Origin: JBBROS01 sp965260995
GTDB lineage: Bacteria; Pseudomonadota; Alphaproteobacteria; Acetobacterales; Acetobacteraceae
Reading direction: 5' to 3'
NCBI GenBank assembly: GCA_965260995.1
Contig: CBDHCD010000002.1
Span: forward strand, 496,001-560,000
DNA length: 64,000 nt
Shown: positions 7,965 to 16,183 of the stretch, piece after piece
How the letters are laid out: each line of letters opens with the position of its first letter
How positions within the stretch are numbered: position 1 is the stretch's first letter
Position numbers and translations under genes: made by a program
The notes under the pieces: generated by a model
Seen by the model: only the letters and a program-made list of their open reading frames with translations
What the model was told of the DNA's origin: nothing
Databases searched by the model: none

Positions 7965-8945
7965 ATGTTCCAGATCACTGCACGGGCCGCGGCGTTCGCC
8001 CTCGCGCTCATGGCCACCGCCGCCTCGCGCGCCGAGACGGTCATCATCGGCCATTTCGGCAACCCGACCCCGATGCAGGCCGCGCGGGCGGAAGGCAAGT
8101 TCAAGGCCGTCGACGGCTGGCAGATCGAGTGGCGCAAGTTCAACTCCGGGGCCGAGGTGATCGCGGCCCTGGCCTCGGGCGACGTCAAGGTATCGGAACT
8201 CGGCTCCTCGCCGCTCACGACGGCGGTCAGCTCGGGCGTCGAGATCGAGATGGTCATGGTGGCGCAGGTGATCGGCACCGCCGAGTCGCTGATCGTGCGC
8301 GACGGCGCCGGCATCAAGGCGCTGGCCGACCTCAAGGGCAAGCGGGTCGCGGTGCCGGTCGGCTCGACCGCGCACTTCTCGCTGATGGGCGCGATCAAGC
8401 ACGCCGGGCTGAAGGAAGGCGAGGTCACGGTGATCAGCATGCCGCCGGACCAGATCGCGGCGGCCTGGCAGCAGGACGCGGTCGACGCCGCCTTCATCTG
8501 GCAGCCGGTGCAGTCCGAGCTGCTGAAGAAGGGCAAGCTGCTGGTGGGCGCGGACGAGGTCGCCGACTGGGGCTACCCGACCTTCGACGGCTGGGTGGCG
8601 AACAAGGCCTTCGCCACCTCGCACACGGCGTCCCTGGTGCAGTTCGCCAAGGTCATCGACGCCGCCAACCAGGCCTACCTGTCCGACCCGGCGGCGCTGA
8701 CCCCCGGCAGCACGATGGCCAAGGACATCGCCGCCACCACCGGGGCCGCGGCGGACCAGGTGCCGACGATCCTCAAGGGCTACCGCTTCCTGCCGGCCTC
8801 GGCGCAGGCGAAGTGGCTGGGGAACGCGCCGGCGACGCTGAAGACGACGGCCGAGTTCCTGAAAGGCGCGGGGCGGATCGACCGCGTGGCCCCGGACTAC
8901 AGCGGCTTCGTGACCACGGGCATCGTCACCCAGGCGGCGCGCTGA
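7965..8945 (+). CDS. Taurine/sulfonate-type ABC transporter substrate-binding protein (TauA-like)
   Basis: 326 residues with a signal peptide (cleavage near ASRA, about residue 24). The mature protein fits the TauA/NMT1 group: IIGHFGNPTPMQAARAEGKF at the start, GSSPLTTA, and DLKGKRVAVPVGSTAHFSL (about 121-140). It acts in the periplasm, delivering a small sulfonate-like or other anionic ligand to the permease. The TauA resemblance is strong, but the ligand is inferred. It is the first gene of a tauABC-like cluster and is separated from the hps-suy operon only by a shared terminator. Confidence 0.85.
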   Translation: MFQITARAAAFALALMATAASRAETVIIGHFGNPTPMQAARAEGKFKAVDGWQIEWRKFNSGAEVIAALASGDVKVSELGSSPLTTAVSSGVEIEMVMVAQVIGTAESLIVRDGAGIKALADLKGKRVAVPVGSTAHFSLMGAIKHAGLKEGEVTVISMPPDQIAAAWQQDAVDAAFIWQPVQSELLKKGKLLVGADEVADWGYPTFDGWVANKAFATSHTASLVQFAKVIDAANQAYLSDPAALTPGSTMAKDIAATTGAAADQVPTILKGYRFLPASAQAKWLGNAPATLKTTAEFLKGAGRIDRVAPDYSGFVTTGIVTQAAR

Positions 8946-8976
8946 GCCTGGCGCGGCGGCGCGCGCGGAGGGCAGG

Positions 8977-9795
8977 GTGACGCTCCAGGTCAGCGGCGTG
9001 TCCGTGGTGTTCCCGGCCGCCGACCGGTCGCGCGGCAGCGTGGAAGCGCTGCGCAAGGTGGACCTGACCATCGCCGACGGGTCGTTCGTGGTGGCGCTCG
9101 GCGCGTCGGGATGCGGCAAGTCGACGCTCTTGAACCTGATCGCCGGGTTCCTGGGGCCGACCAGCGGCACCGTGCTGCTGGACAACAGCCCGGTCGAGGG
9201 GCCAGGCGCCGACCGGGCGGTGGTGTTCCAGAAGCACGCCCTGTTGCCTTGGCTGAACGTGCGCGACAACGTGGCGTTCGGCCTGCGGGTCCGGGGGATG
9301 CCGGCCGCGCGCCGCCGCGAGGTCGCGGCGGAGTACATCGAGCTGCTGGGCCTGGCCGGCTTCGAGGAGACGCCGGTTTACATGCTGTCGGGCGGGATGC
9401 AGCAGCGCGTGGGCATCGCGCGGGCGCTGTCGTGCGACCCCAAGGTGCTGCTGATGGACGAGCCGCTCGGCGCGCTCGACGCGCTGACGCGGGAGAAAGC
9501 GCAGGAGTTGATCCTGAGCGTCTGGGCGCGAACCAGCAAGTCGGTGTTCTTCATCACCCACAGCGTGGAGGAGGCGTTGTTCATGGGCACGGAGCTGATC
9601 GTGATGTCGCCCCGGCCGGGCCGCATCGCGCACCGGTTCGACCTGTCGTTCTCGCGGCAGTTCCTGTCGGGCGCGTCGGCGCGCGAGGTGAAGGCGTCGC
9701 AGCCGTTCATCGCCATGCGCGAGCAGGTGCTGGGGATCATCTTCGCCGACGAGGAGGCCGTGTCGGCGCCCAAGCCCACGGTAGGGGCGGCGTGA
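8977..9795 (+). CDS. ABC transporter ATPase (TauB/SsuB-like)
   Basis: 272 residues. Walker A is GASGCGKS (about 45-52), the signature LSGGMQQR, Walker B LLMDEPLGALD and the switch ITHSVEEA, all intact and typical of nitrate/sulfonate/taurine importers. The GTG start at 8977 has GGAGGGCAGG just upstream. The stop overlaps the permease start (GTGA at 9792-9795), implying translational coupling. Confidence 0.92.
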   Translation: MTLQVSGVSVVFPAADRSRGSVEALRKVDLTIADGSFVVALGASGCGKSTLLNLIAGFLGPTSGTVLLDNSPVEGPGADRAVVFQKHALLPWLNVRDNVAFGLRVRGMPAARRREVAAEYIELLGLAGFEETPVYMLSGGMQQRVGIARALSCDPKVLLMDEPLGALDALTREKAQELILSVWARTSKSVFFITHSVEEALFMGTELIVMSPRPGRIAHRFDLSFSRQFLSGASAREVKASQPFIAMREQVLGIIFADEEAVSAPKPTVGAA

Positions 9796-10646
9796 GCGCC
9801 CACGCGGCGCGGCCCTCGTGGCTCTCCCGGCTGTCGCGCGCGCGGCCGACCCGCCCGGGCGAGATCTACGGCGTGCCGGGCCAAGGCGAAAGCGTCGCGC
9901 TCAGCGTGGCGACCATCACCCTGCTGCTCGGGCTGTGGTGGCTGGCGACCGCGCTCGGCTGGGTCAAGCCGCTGTTCGTGCCGTCGCCGGGCGCGATCGC
10001 GGCCAAGTTCTCCGATATCCTCTCGACCGGCTTCACCGGCACCCCGCTCCTCGAACATGTCGCGATCTCGACGGCGCGCGTGTTCGGGGCGTTCATCCTG
10101 GCTTGCCTGGTCGGCGTGCCGCTAGGCCTCGCGATGGGCATGAGCCCGGTGGCGCGGGGCATCTTCGACCCGCCGATCGAGTTCTACCGCCCGATCCCGC
10201 CGCTGGCCTACCTGCCGCTGATGATCATCTGGTTCGGCATCGGCGAGACCTCGAAGGTGCTGCTGATCTTCCTGTCCGTGTTCGCCCCCGTGGCGCTCGG
10301 CGCGCGGGCCGGGGTCCGCTCGGCGGCGATCGAGCAGATCCACGCCGCCTACTCGTTCGGGGCGAGCCGCTGGCAGGTGCTGCGCCTGATCGTGCTGCCG
10401 GCCGCGATGCCGGAGATCCTGACCGCCATGCGGGTCGGCATCGGCTTCGGCTGGACGACCCTGGTCGCGGCCGAGATGGTCGCGGCGACCAAGGGCATCG
10501 GCTACATGGTGCTGTCGGCGTCGCAGTTCCTGCAAACGCCGACGGTGATCCTCGGCATCGTCATCATCGCGGCCATCGCCTACGCCTTCGACATGATGAT
10601 GCGGCTGGTCGAGCGGCGGCTCGTGCCGTGGAAAGGCCGGATGTGA
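9792..10646 (+). CDS. ABC transporter permease (TauC/SsuC-like)
   Basis: 284 residues from GTG 9792, overlapping the ATPase stop. It has six or so membrane segments after a polar N-terminal stretch (residues 1-35), and the EAA-type loop EQIHAAYSFGASRWQVLRLI near 182-201. This is the last gene of the tauABC-like operon; a perfect palindrome follows six bases after the stop. Import of a C2/C3 sulfonate is inferred from family and from the neighbouring sulfonate catabolic genes. Confidence 0.9.
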   Translation: MSAHAARPSWLSRLSRARPTRPGEIYGVPGQGESVALSVATITLLLGLWWLATALGWVKPLFVPSPGAIAAKFSDILSTGFTGTPLLEHVAISTARVFGAFILACLVGVPLGLAMGMSPVARGIFDPPIEFYRPIPPLAYLPLMIIWFGIGETSKVLLIFLSVFAPVALGARAGVRSAAIEQIHAAYSFGASRWQVLRLIVLPAAMPEILTAMRVGIGFGWTTLVAAEMVAATKGIGYMVLSASQFLQTPTVILGIVIIAAIAYAFDMMMRLVERRLVPWKGRM

Positions 10647-10651
10647 GGCCC

Positions 10652-10681
10652 CGGCCCCGCGGCGCGCGCGCCGCGGGGCCG
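10652..10681. terminator. Bidirectional terminator-like perfect palindrome
   Basis: A 30-base perfect inverted repeat with essentially no loop and about 97% G+C lies in the 39-bp gap between convergent tauC-like and suyB-like genes. There is no T tract, which is common in high-GC genomes. The position argues for a shared transcription stop. Confidence 0.7.
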
Positions 10682-10685
10682 CCGG

Positions 10686-11858
10686 TCAGGCGCTGCGGTA
10701 AAGCTTGGTCATCACGAACTCCCGGTGCCCGAGCGCCTCGGCCGCCGTCAGCCGCCCGCGGGCGGTGCGCAGGATCATGTCGATCAGGCTGTCGCCAGCC
10801 TGGTCGATCGTCAGGTCGCGGCGCAGGATGCCGGACACGTCGTTGTCGATGTGCTCGCCCATGGTGCGGACCGTGCGCGGGTTGGCGGAGATCTTGATCA
10901 CCGGCACGATCGGGTTGCCGACGATGTTGCCCTGGCCGGTCGGGAAGGTGTGGATGACGAACCCGCCGGCGGCCATCAGCGTCACGCACTCGGCGGCGGC
11001 GGACGAGCTGTCCATGAAGTAGAGGCCCGGGCCCGAGCTCGGCTGCTCCGCCGGCTCCAGGATGTCGATGAAGCGGCACTCGCGCCCGATCTTCTCCAGG
11101 TTGCCGAGCGCCTTCTCCTCGATGGTGGTGAGGCCGCCCTCGATGTTGCCCTTGGTCGGCTGCGACTCCGAAAGGTCGTCCGTCTTGTGCGCCTCGATCA
11201 CGTCGTCCTGGTAGGCCTTCCACATCGCGTGCCAGCGCTCGCCCACCTCGGGCGTCGCCGCGCGCGCCTTGGCGATGTGCTCGCCGCCGGTGATCTCGGA
11301 GGTTTCGCCGAACACGCCGTAGATGCCCTGGGGGATGAGCTTGTCGTACATGTTGCCCACCGTCGGGCAGGAGCCGAGACCGGTCGTGGTGTCGCTCTCG
11401 CCGCACTTGGTCGACACCCACAGCTCGGACAGGTCGCACTCCTCCTTCTGCAGCTCGCTGGCCCAGTGGACGAACTCCTTGGCCTTGCGGCTCGCGTCCA
11501 TGATGGTCTTGAGGTCGCCGTTCTGCTCGATGGCGAAGCCCTCCACCGGCTTGCCGCTCCGGCGGATGCCCTCGACGATGCGCCCGGTCCAGCCCGGCTC
11601 GATGCCGATCACGACGACGGCGGCGACGTTGGGATTGGCGCCGGTGCCGATCATGGTGCGGAAGTGCAGGTCGAGGTCGGGGCCGAACTGCAGCCGGCCG
11701 TAGGCGTGCGGCAGCGCCATGGTGCCGCGGATGTTGTTGGCCACCGCCTCGCAGGCGGCGTTGGAGATGTCGTCCACCGGCAGGATGACGACGTGGTTGC
11801 GCACGCCGACGCGCCCGTTCTCGCGGCGCCATGCCTGGAATGTCGTGTTGCTGCCCAT
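10686..11858 (-). CDS. suyB: (2R)-sulfolactate sulfo-lyase, large subunit (UxaA-family)
   Basis: 390 residues. The family is the altronate/galactarate dehydratase C-terminal group; the N-terminus RRENGRVGVRNHVVILPVDD and the following NAACEAVANNIRGTM, TKCGESDTTTGLG and FPTGQGN stretches match what I know of SuyB. With SuyA it cleaves sulfolactate to pyruvate and sulfite. ATG 11858 was chosen because a GAGGTGG site precedes it; a GTG four codons earlier is possible. It starts five bases after the SuyA stop. Upstream genes make sulfolactate from DHPS, which supports this role over a sugar-acid dehydratase. Confidence 0.85.
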   Translation of the reverse strand: MGSNTTFQAWRRENGRVGVRNHVVILPVDDISNAACEAVANNIRGTMALPHAYGRLQFGPDLDLHFRTMIGTGANPNVAAVVVIGIEPGWTGRIVEGIRRSGKPVEGFAIEQNGDLKTIMDASRKAKEFVHWASELQKEECDLSELWVSTKCGESDTTTGLGSCPTVGNMYDKLIPQGIYGVFGETSEITGGEHIAKARAATPEVGERWHAMWKAYQDDVIEAHKTDDLSESQPTKGNIEGGLTTIEEKALGNLEKIGRECRFIDILEPAEQPSSGPGLYFMDSSSAAAECVTLMAAGGFVIHTFPTGQGNIVGNPIVPVIKISANPRTVRTMGEHIDNDVSGILRRDLTIDQAGDSLIDMILRTARGRLTAAEALGHREFVMTKLYRSA

Positions 11859-11863
11859 GGCGC

Positions 11864-12154
11864 TTACCACCTCTTGGTTTTCAGGTTGTGGACGTGGACG
11901 TGCCCGCCCTTCGGAACGTCCCGGACGAAGCGGCCGATGTCCTCGCCATACTTGATGGCCGTGTCGCCCGACTTCAGGTCCGTCAGCGCCACCTTGTGCC
12001 CGATCGGCACGTCGTCGCGCACCTCCAGCTCGAACGAGGAGTCGTCGTGGGTGATGACGCCGCGCGCGCGGGTGCCGGCCGCCAGCCCTTCGACGACGAC
12101 GACGGCCACGTTGTCCTCGTGGGCGTGCGCCAACACGTGTGGATGCTCTGCCAT
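11864..12154 (-). CDS. suyA: (2R)-sulfolactate sulfo-lyase, small subunit (SAF-domain)
   Basis: 96 residues comprising one SAF domain (DNVAVVVVEGLAAGTRARGV, then IPIGHKVAL-like DVPIGHKVALTDLKSGD and IKYGEDIGR). In sugar-acid dehydratases this domain is fused to, or paired with, the large subunit; a separate small subunit next to a SuyB-type large subunit is the SuyAB arrangement. ATG at 12154 lies 10 bases after the alcohol dehydrogenase stop. Cytosolic, expected to form a complex with SuyB. Confidence 0.85.
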   Translation of the reverse strand: MAEHPHVLAHAHEDNVAVVVVEGLAAGTRARGVITHDDSSFELEVRDDVPIGHKVALTDLKSGDTAIKYGEDIGRFVRDVPKGGHVHVHNLKTKRW

Positions 12155-12164
12155 GCTGACCTTT

Positions 12165-13145
12165 CTAGTTGATTCGCAGGATGATCTTGGACGCGTCGAC
12201 CCGGCCCGCGGCCAGGTCGCGGAACGTGGCCGGCCCGTCCGCCAGCGGCCGGGTCTCGTGCCAGCCGGCCGGCCCGAGCCGCCCGGAGAACAGCGCCTCG
12301 GCGGTGCCGCGGAAATCCTCGGCGGTGTAGGTGTAGGTGCCGGCGAACACGATCTCCTGCAACGTCGCCCGGCGCGCGTCCATGCCGCCCGAAGCCGAAC
12401 CGAGGCCGATGTGCAGGATCGCGCCACCCGGGGCGGCGGCGGCGAAGGCGTCGCGCCGCGTGGCCTCCACGCCCACCGCGTCGATCACGAGGGGAAAGGC
12501 GCGGGACGGCGCGGCAGCCGCCACCTCCACCGCCCGCGACGCCGCCAGCCGGCCGCGCCGGCCGTCGTGCGGCTCCACGATCACCGGCCGGGCGCCGAAC
12601 GCGGCGGCCGACAGCGCCGCGCCGACGCCGATCGCGCCGCCGCCGATCACCAGCGCGTCCAGGCCCTCGACCGGGCGGCCGAGCACGCGGGCGGCGACGC
12701 GCACGGCGTGCCAGCCGCAGGCGACCGGCTCGACCAAGGCGGCCGTCCCGTCGCCGACCCCGTCCGGCACGGGCACGCAGTTGCCGGCCGGGATCGCGAT
12801 CCGCTCGGCGAACGCGCCGGGCCGGGGCGCCATGGAGATGATCTGGCGGTGCGGGCAAAGGTTGTCCCGCCCGCTGCGGCAATAGTCGCAGCGCCCGCAG
12901 GTCACGAGCGGGTTGACAGCCACCCTCGACCCGGCGTCGGGGCCGCTCACGACGACGCCGGCGGCCTCGTGCCCCAGCACCAAGGGAGCCGGGCGGCGTT
13001 CGTCGTGGCCGCGGTAGGCGTGCATGTCGGACCCGCAGATGCCGCAGGCGGCGACCTGCACCACCACCTCGCCGTCGCCGGCCGCCGGTTCAGGGACCTC
13101 ACGCAGCTCGATCGCGCCGGGGCCGGTATAGACGAGCGCCCTCAT
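12165..13145 (-). CDS. Zinc-type alcohol dehydrogenase, HpsP-like
   Basis: 326 residues of the medium-chain dehydrogenase family. The catalytic zinc site is CGICGSDMH (about 36-44) with GHEAAGVV; the structural zinc cysteines are CGRCDYCRSGRDNLC (about 85-99). A Rossmann motif VIGGGAIGVG follows. Its ATG overlaps the stop of the SDR gene (ATGA). In known DHPS operons two 2-dehydrogenases (HpsO, HpsP) invert the stereocentre of DHPS so that HpsN can use both enantiomers; this protein fits that place. The assignment to HpsP is by context and family, not by a diagnostic residue. Confidence 0.7.
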   Translation of the reverse strand: MRALVYTGPGAIELREVPEPAAGDGEVVVQVAACGICGSDMHAYRGHDERRPAPLVLGHEAAGVVVSGPDAGSRVAVNPLVTCGRCDYCRSGRDNLCPHRQIISMAPRPGAFAERIAIPAGNCVPVPDGVGDGTAALVEPVACGWHAVRVAARVLGRPVEGLDALVIGGGAIGVGAALSAAAFGARPVIVEPHDGRRGRLAASRAVEVAAAAPSRAFPLVIDAVGVEATRRDAFAAAAPGGAILHIGLGSASGGMDARRATLQEIVFAGTYTYTAEDFRGTAEALFSGRLGPAGWHETRPLADGPATFRDLAAGRVDASKIILRIN

Positions 13146-13882
13146 TTGGCGGTGTAGCCTCCATCGACGTGCAACACCTGGCCGGTGACGTAGCGGGCGG
13201 CGGCCGAGCACAGGAACACGGCCGGGCCGACCAGGTCGTCGAGCGCGCCGTTGCGGCCGAGGCAGGTCTGCGCGGCGTGGCGGGCGGCGAGCGCCTCGTC
13301 GGCGAACACCGCCCGGGTCAGCTCGGTCGGGAAGAAGCCCGGCGCGAGCGCGTTGGCCCGCACCCCCCGCCCACCCCAGGCTTCGGCCATCGCCCGGGTC
13401 AGTTGCGCGACGCCGCCCTTGGACGCGCCGTAGGCCATGCCGTTGGCAAAGGCCCGGCTCGACTGCAACGAGGCGATGTTGAGGATGGCGCGCGCCCCCT
13501 CAGCCCGCGCGACCAGGGCGCGGGCCAGGAAGAACGGCACGGACAGGTTGAGCCGCAGCGTCGCGTCCCAGCCCGCCGGCGTGATCGCGCCGGGAGGCTC
13601 GCGCAGGTTCACCCCGGCGGCGTTGACCAGGATGCTCGACGGCCCGAACGGCCCGGCCAGCCGGGCGGCCAGCGCGTCCCAGTCCTCGGTGGCCGCCAGG
13701 TCGGCCGCCACCGCCGCCGCGCCGGGCAGCGCCTCCAGCGCCTCCCGCCGCCGCGCCACCGCCACCACCCGCGCCCCGGCCTCGGCCAGACCCAGCGCGA
13801 GCCGCCGCCCGATGCCGGACGACGCGCCGGTGACGACGGCGACCTGGCCCGCGAGGCCGAACGCTTCGCCGCCGCCGCTCAT
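13142..13882 (-). CDS. Short-chain dehydrogenase, HpsO-like
   Basis: 246-residue SDR. The cofactor motif is TGASSGIG (about 19-26), with the NAAG motif (VNAAGVN), catalytic Ser in NIASLQS and Tyr-x3-Lys in YGASK, and the C-terminal VTGQVLHVDGGY. It overlaps the dehydrogenase genes on both sides by ATGA, so translation is coupled. Its place between HpsN-like and Zn-dehydrogenase genes suggests DHPS 2-dehydrogenase, but SDRs are too diverse to prove the substrate. 3-oxoacyl reductase-like activity is the alternative. Confidence 0.7.
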   Translation of the reverse strand: MSGGGEAFGLAGQVAVVTGASSGIGRRLALGLAEAGARVVAVARRREALEALPGAAAVAADLAATEDWDALAARLAGPFGPSSILVNAAGVNLREPPGAITPAGWDATLRLNLSVPFFLARALVARAEGARAILNIASLQSSRAFANGMAYGASKGGVAQLTRAMAEAWGGRGVRANALAPGFFPTELTRAVFADEALAARHAAQTCLGRNGALDDLVGPAVFLCSAAARYVTGQVLHVDGGYTAK

Positions 13883-15180
13883 TCGGTGGCGGCGAGGTCG
13901 AAGTTGTGGCCCGGGAAGTACTTGGCCAGCCGCACGTCGGCGGTGCGGGCGTGCCCTTCCATCCCTTCCAGCCGCGAGATGCGCGCGCAAGCCTGGCCGA
14001 TGGACCGGTTCGCCTCGCGCGTCGAGCGCTGCCAGGTCACCGTCTTGAGGAACTTGCCCACCGAGAGACCGCCGGTGTAGTGCGCGGCGCCGTTGGTCGG
14101 CAGCACGTGGTTCGGCCCCGACACCTTGTCGCCGTAGGCCACCGTCGTTTCCTCGCCGAGGAACAGCGAGCCGTAGTCGGACAGGTTGGCGAGCCACCAG
14201 TCGAGGTCGTCGGCCTGCACCTGAAGGTGCTCGGACGCGTAGCGGTCCGACACCCGCACCGCTTCCTCGCGGCTGCCGCACACCATGATCTCGCCGTAGT
14301 CCCGCCACGCCGCCGCGGCGTTGACGGCGTTCAGCTCCGGCAGCCGCGCGATCAGCCCGGGCACCAGGTCAGCCACCCGCTCGGCCAGCGCCCGGTCGGT
14401 GGACAGCAGCCACACCGGCGAGTTGTAGCCGTGCTCGGCCTGGCCCACGAGGTCGGCGGCGACGATGTCCGGGTCGGCCGAGCCGTCGGCGATGACCATG
14501 GACTCCGTCGGTCCCGCGAACATGTCGATGCCGACGCGGCCGAACAGGATGCGCTTGGCCTCGGCCACGAACTGGTTGCCCGGCCCGGCCAGCACCCGCG
14601 CCGGCGGCGCGCCGAACAGCCCGAACGCCATCGCCGCGATCGCCTGCACCCCGCCCAGGTTGAGGATGGTGTCGGCACCGCAGGCGTCGAGCGCGTAGAG
14701 CACCGCCGGGTTCATGCCGACGCCCGGCCGTGGGCTGGAGCAGGCGCTGACGTGGCCCACCCCGGCCACCTTGGCCGTCGTCACGGTCATGATCGCCGAC
14801 GCCACGTGCGAGTAGCGCCCGCCCGGCGCGTAGCACCCCGCCGCCGACACCGGGATCTGCCGCTGCCCGGCCAGCAGCCCGGGCACCACCTCGATCTCGG
14901 TGTCGACGAGCGTCGCCCGCTGCGCTTGCGCGAAGCGCTGCACGTTGTCGCGGGCGAAGCGGATGTCGTCCTTCAGCTTTTGGCTGACCTGGCCGTGCGC
15001 CGCCCGCCGCATCTCCGGCGTGACCGGGATCTCGCCCTCCCATCGGTCGTACTGGGCGGCGTACTCCCGCACCGCGTCCTCGCCGCGCGCCTCCACGGCG
15101 TCGAGGATCGCCTGCACGGTCTGCCGCACGTCGGCCTCGCCGGTCGCCGCCGTCTTCGACGCTTTCTTCAGGTAGTCCAT
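13879..15180 (-). CDS. hpsN: Sulfopropanediol 3-dehydrogenase (HisD-family HpsN-like)
   Basis: 433 residues, histidinol-dehydrogenase fold. Family marks include AAGCYAPGGRYSH, GPGNQFVAEAKR, GPTES and QAEHGYN. The C-terminal stretch NHVLPTNGAAHYTGG is typical of the sulfopropanediol branch rather than of biosynthetic HisD. The enzyme oxidises (R)-DHPS to (R)-sulfolactate in two NAD-dependent steps. ATG 15180 has GAGGAG upstream. No other his genes are nearby, and suyA and suyB are downstream in the same operon, which supports the catabolic role. An IS5-family element lies 34 bases upstream and may affect expression. Confidence 0.82.
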   Translation of the reverse strand: MDYLKKASKTAATGEADVRQTVQAILDAVEARGEDAVREYAAQYDRWEGEIPVTPEMRRAAHGQVSQKLKDDIRFARDNVQRFAQAQRATLVDTEIEVVPGLLAGQRQIPVSAAGCYAPGGRYSHVASAIMTVTTAKVAGVGHVSACSSPRPGVGMNPAVLYALDACGADTILNLGGVQAIAAMAFGLFGAPPARVLAGPGNQFVAEAKRILFGRVGIDMFAGPTESMVIADGSADPDIVAADLVGQAEHGYNSPVWLLSTDRALAERVADLVPGLIARLPELNAVNAAAAWRDYGEIMVCGSREEAVRVSDRYASEHLQVQADDLDWWLANLSDYGSLFLGEETTVAYGDKVSGPNHVLPTNGAAHYTGGLSVGKFLKTVTWQRSTREANRSIGQACARISRLEGMEGHARTADVRLAKYFPGHNFDLAATE

Positions 15181-15216
15181 CCGTTCGTGCTCCTCGGGCG
15201 CGCCGCCCGGTCGTTA

Positions 15217-16082
15217 GAGGCGGTTTTCAGAACTCGCGAACGAGGCGTCCTGCAACCAGGAGTATGCATGCCGTCTGGAGCAGGGTCTGGACGATGAAGC
15301 CGAGGCGGTCGTAGCGCAGGGCGAGGCGCTTGTTCTCCAGCAGCCAGGCGTTGCTGCGTTCGACGGGCCATCGGCGCTTGCCCAATCCTGATCCGTGCGG
15401 CCGGCCGCGCTTGTGGATGTGCGGCTCGGCCCCGAAGCGGCGGCACAGTGCGCGGTTGGCCTCGGCGTCGTATCCCTTGTCGGCGAACACGGTTCGGATG
15501 CGGGCCATGACGGCGAAGGCAGCGAGGAACAGACGCTCGAAGACGAGGGTATCATTGACGTTCGCCGCCGTGGCCGTGCACGCGACGGGGACGCCATCGC
15601 CAGCAACCGCGACGTGGTACTTGGTCCCCCGCTTGGCCCTGTCCGTTGGGTTGGGACCGGTCAGGTCGCCGCCGCGCTTGGCGCGCACCGAGCAGCTATC
15701 CAGGATGAGCGTGGGATCGCCACGCAGCATGGCGACCAGCAGGGCATGCACCTGCGCCAGCACGCCATCACGCGCCCAATGCTCGATCCGGCGGCGCAGC
15801 GTCGAGCCACTCGCCTTGTCCTCGGTTGCACGCAGGCTGCGCCACGGGGTGCCCTCGCGCAGGAACCGGCGCAGGGTGGCAAGCACACGCACGGTCTCGG
15901 CGGGCGGATGCCCCGGCCCAGGCTCGCGCCGCCCCTCGCAGCACTCGATCACCGTCGCGATCAGGTCCAATATCCTAGCGTCCAAAGCCGCCCCCTGTGT
16001 CTGAACCAGCAGACATGGGCATCGGCACTGAAAACCGTGTGGTCAGATCAACTCAACCCACGGTGGTTGTGGAAACCGCCTC
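15217..16082. mobile_element. IS5-family insertion sequence, complete
   Basis: 866-bp element. The ends are inverted repeats GAGGCGGTTTTC (left, 15217-15228) and GAGGCGGTTTCC (reverse strand of 16071-16082), 11 of 12 identical. They are flanked by a TTA direct repeat (15214-15216 and 16083-16085), the expected target duplication. It contains one transposase gene and separates the importer genes from hpsN on the same strand. Confidence 0.85.
15227..15985 (-). CDS. IS5-family transposase
   Basis: 252 residues, one uninterrupted frame filling the element. DDE marks: DSCSVRAKRGG (first Asp), FADKGYDAEANR (second Asp) and RRWPVERSNAWLLENKRL (Glu region). It starts with ATG at 15985 and ends 10 bases from the left inverted repeat. 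It looks intact, so the insertion may be recent. Transposase transcription is in the same direction as hpsN, so read-through could drive the downstream genes. Confidence 0.92.
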   Translation of the reverse strand: MDARILDLIATVIECCEGRREPGPGHPPAETVRVLATLRRFLREGTPWRSLRATEDKASGSTLRRRIEHWARDGVLAQVHALLVAMLRGDPTLILDSCSVRAKRGGDLTGPNPTDRAKRGTKYHVAVAGDGVPVACTATAANVNDTLVFERLFLAAFAVMARIRTVFADKGYDAEANRALCRRFGAEPHIHKRGRPHGSGLGKRRWPVERSNAWLLENKRLALRYDRLGFIVQTLLQTACILLVAGRLVREF

Positions 16083-16158
16083 TTAGAGCGGTTTCAGCTT
16101 GGTCGGACGCGCCTCGCGCCCGACCAAACTGAGCAACCGCGTGGAACGATGGCTAGAA

Positions 16159-16181
16159 TGGTTTCGTGCAACACGAAACCA
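16159..16181 (-). terminator. Hairpin just after the sulfonate SBP stop codon
   Basis: Ten-base perfect stem (TGGTTTCGTG / CACGAAACCA) with a three-base loop, beginning three bases past the stop of the substrate-binding protein gene. There is no clear T tract. It may attenuate transcription between importer and enzyme genes or protect the 3' end of the mRNA. The flanks (CTAG on both sides) also leave a transposon-scar origin open. Confidence 0.5.
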
Positions 16182-16183
16182 CT

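Noticed and set aside
10686..12154. Altronate/galactarate dehydratase (UxaA/GarD)
   Set aside because: Split small and large subunits with the SuyB-like N-terminus, next to hpsN-type genes and sulfonate importers, favour sulfolactate sulfo-lyase.
10725..13157. 810-codon + strand open frame opposite suyB-suyA-dehydrogenase genes
   Set aside because: Low-complexity, histidine/arginine-rich shadow of well-identified - strand genes.
13879..15180. Histidine biosynthesis hisD
   Set aside because: The family is right, but the gene is embedded with suyAB and dehydrogenases, lacks other his genes, and has the sulfopropanediol-type C-terminal motif.
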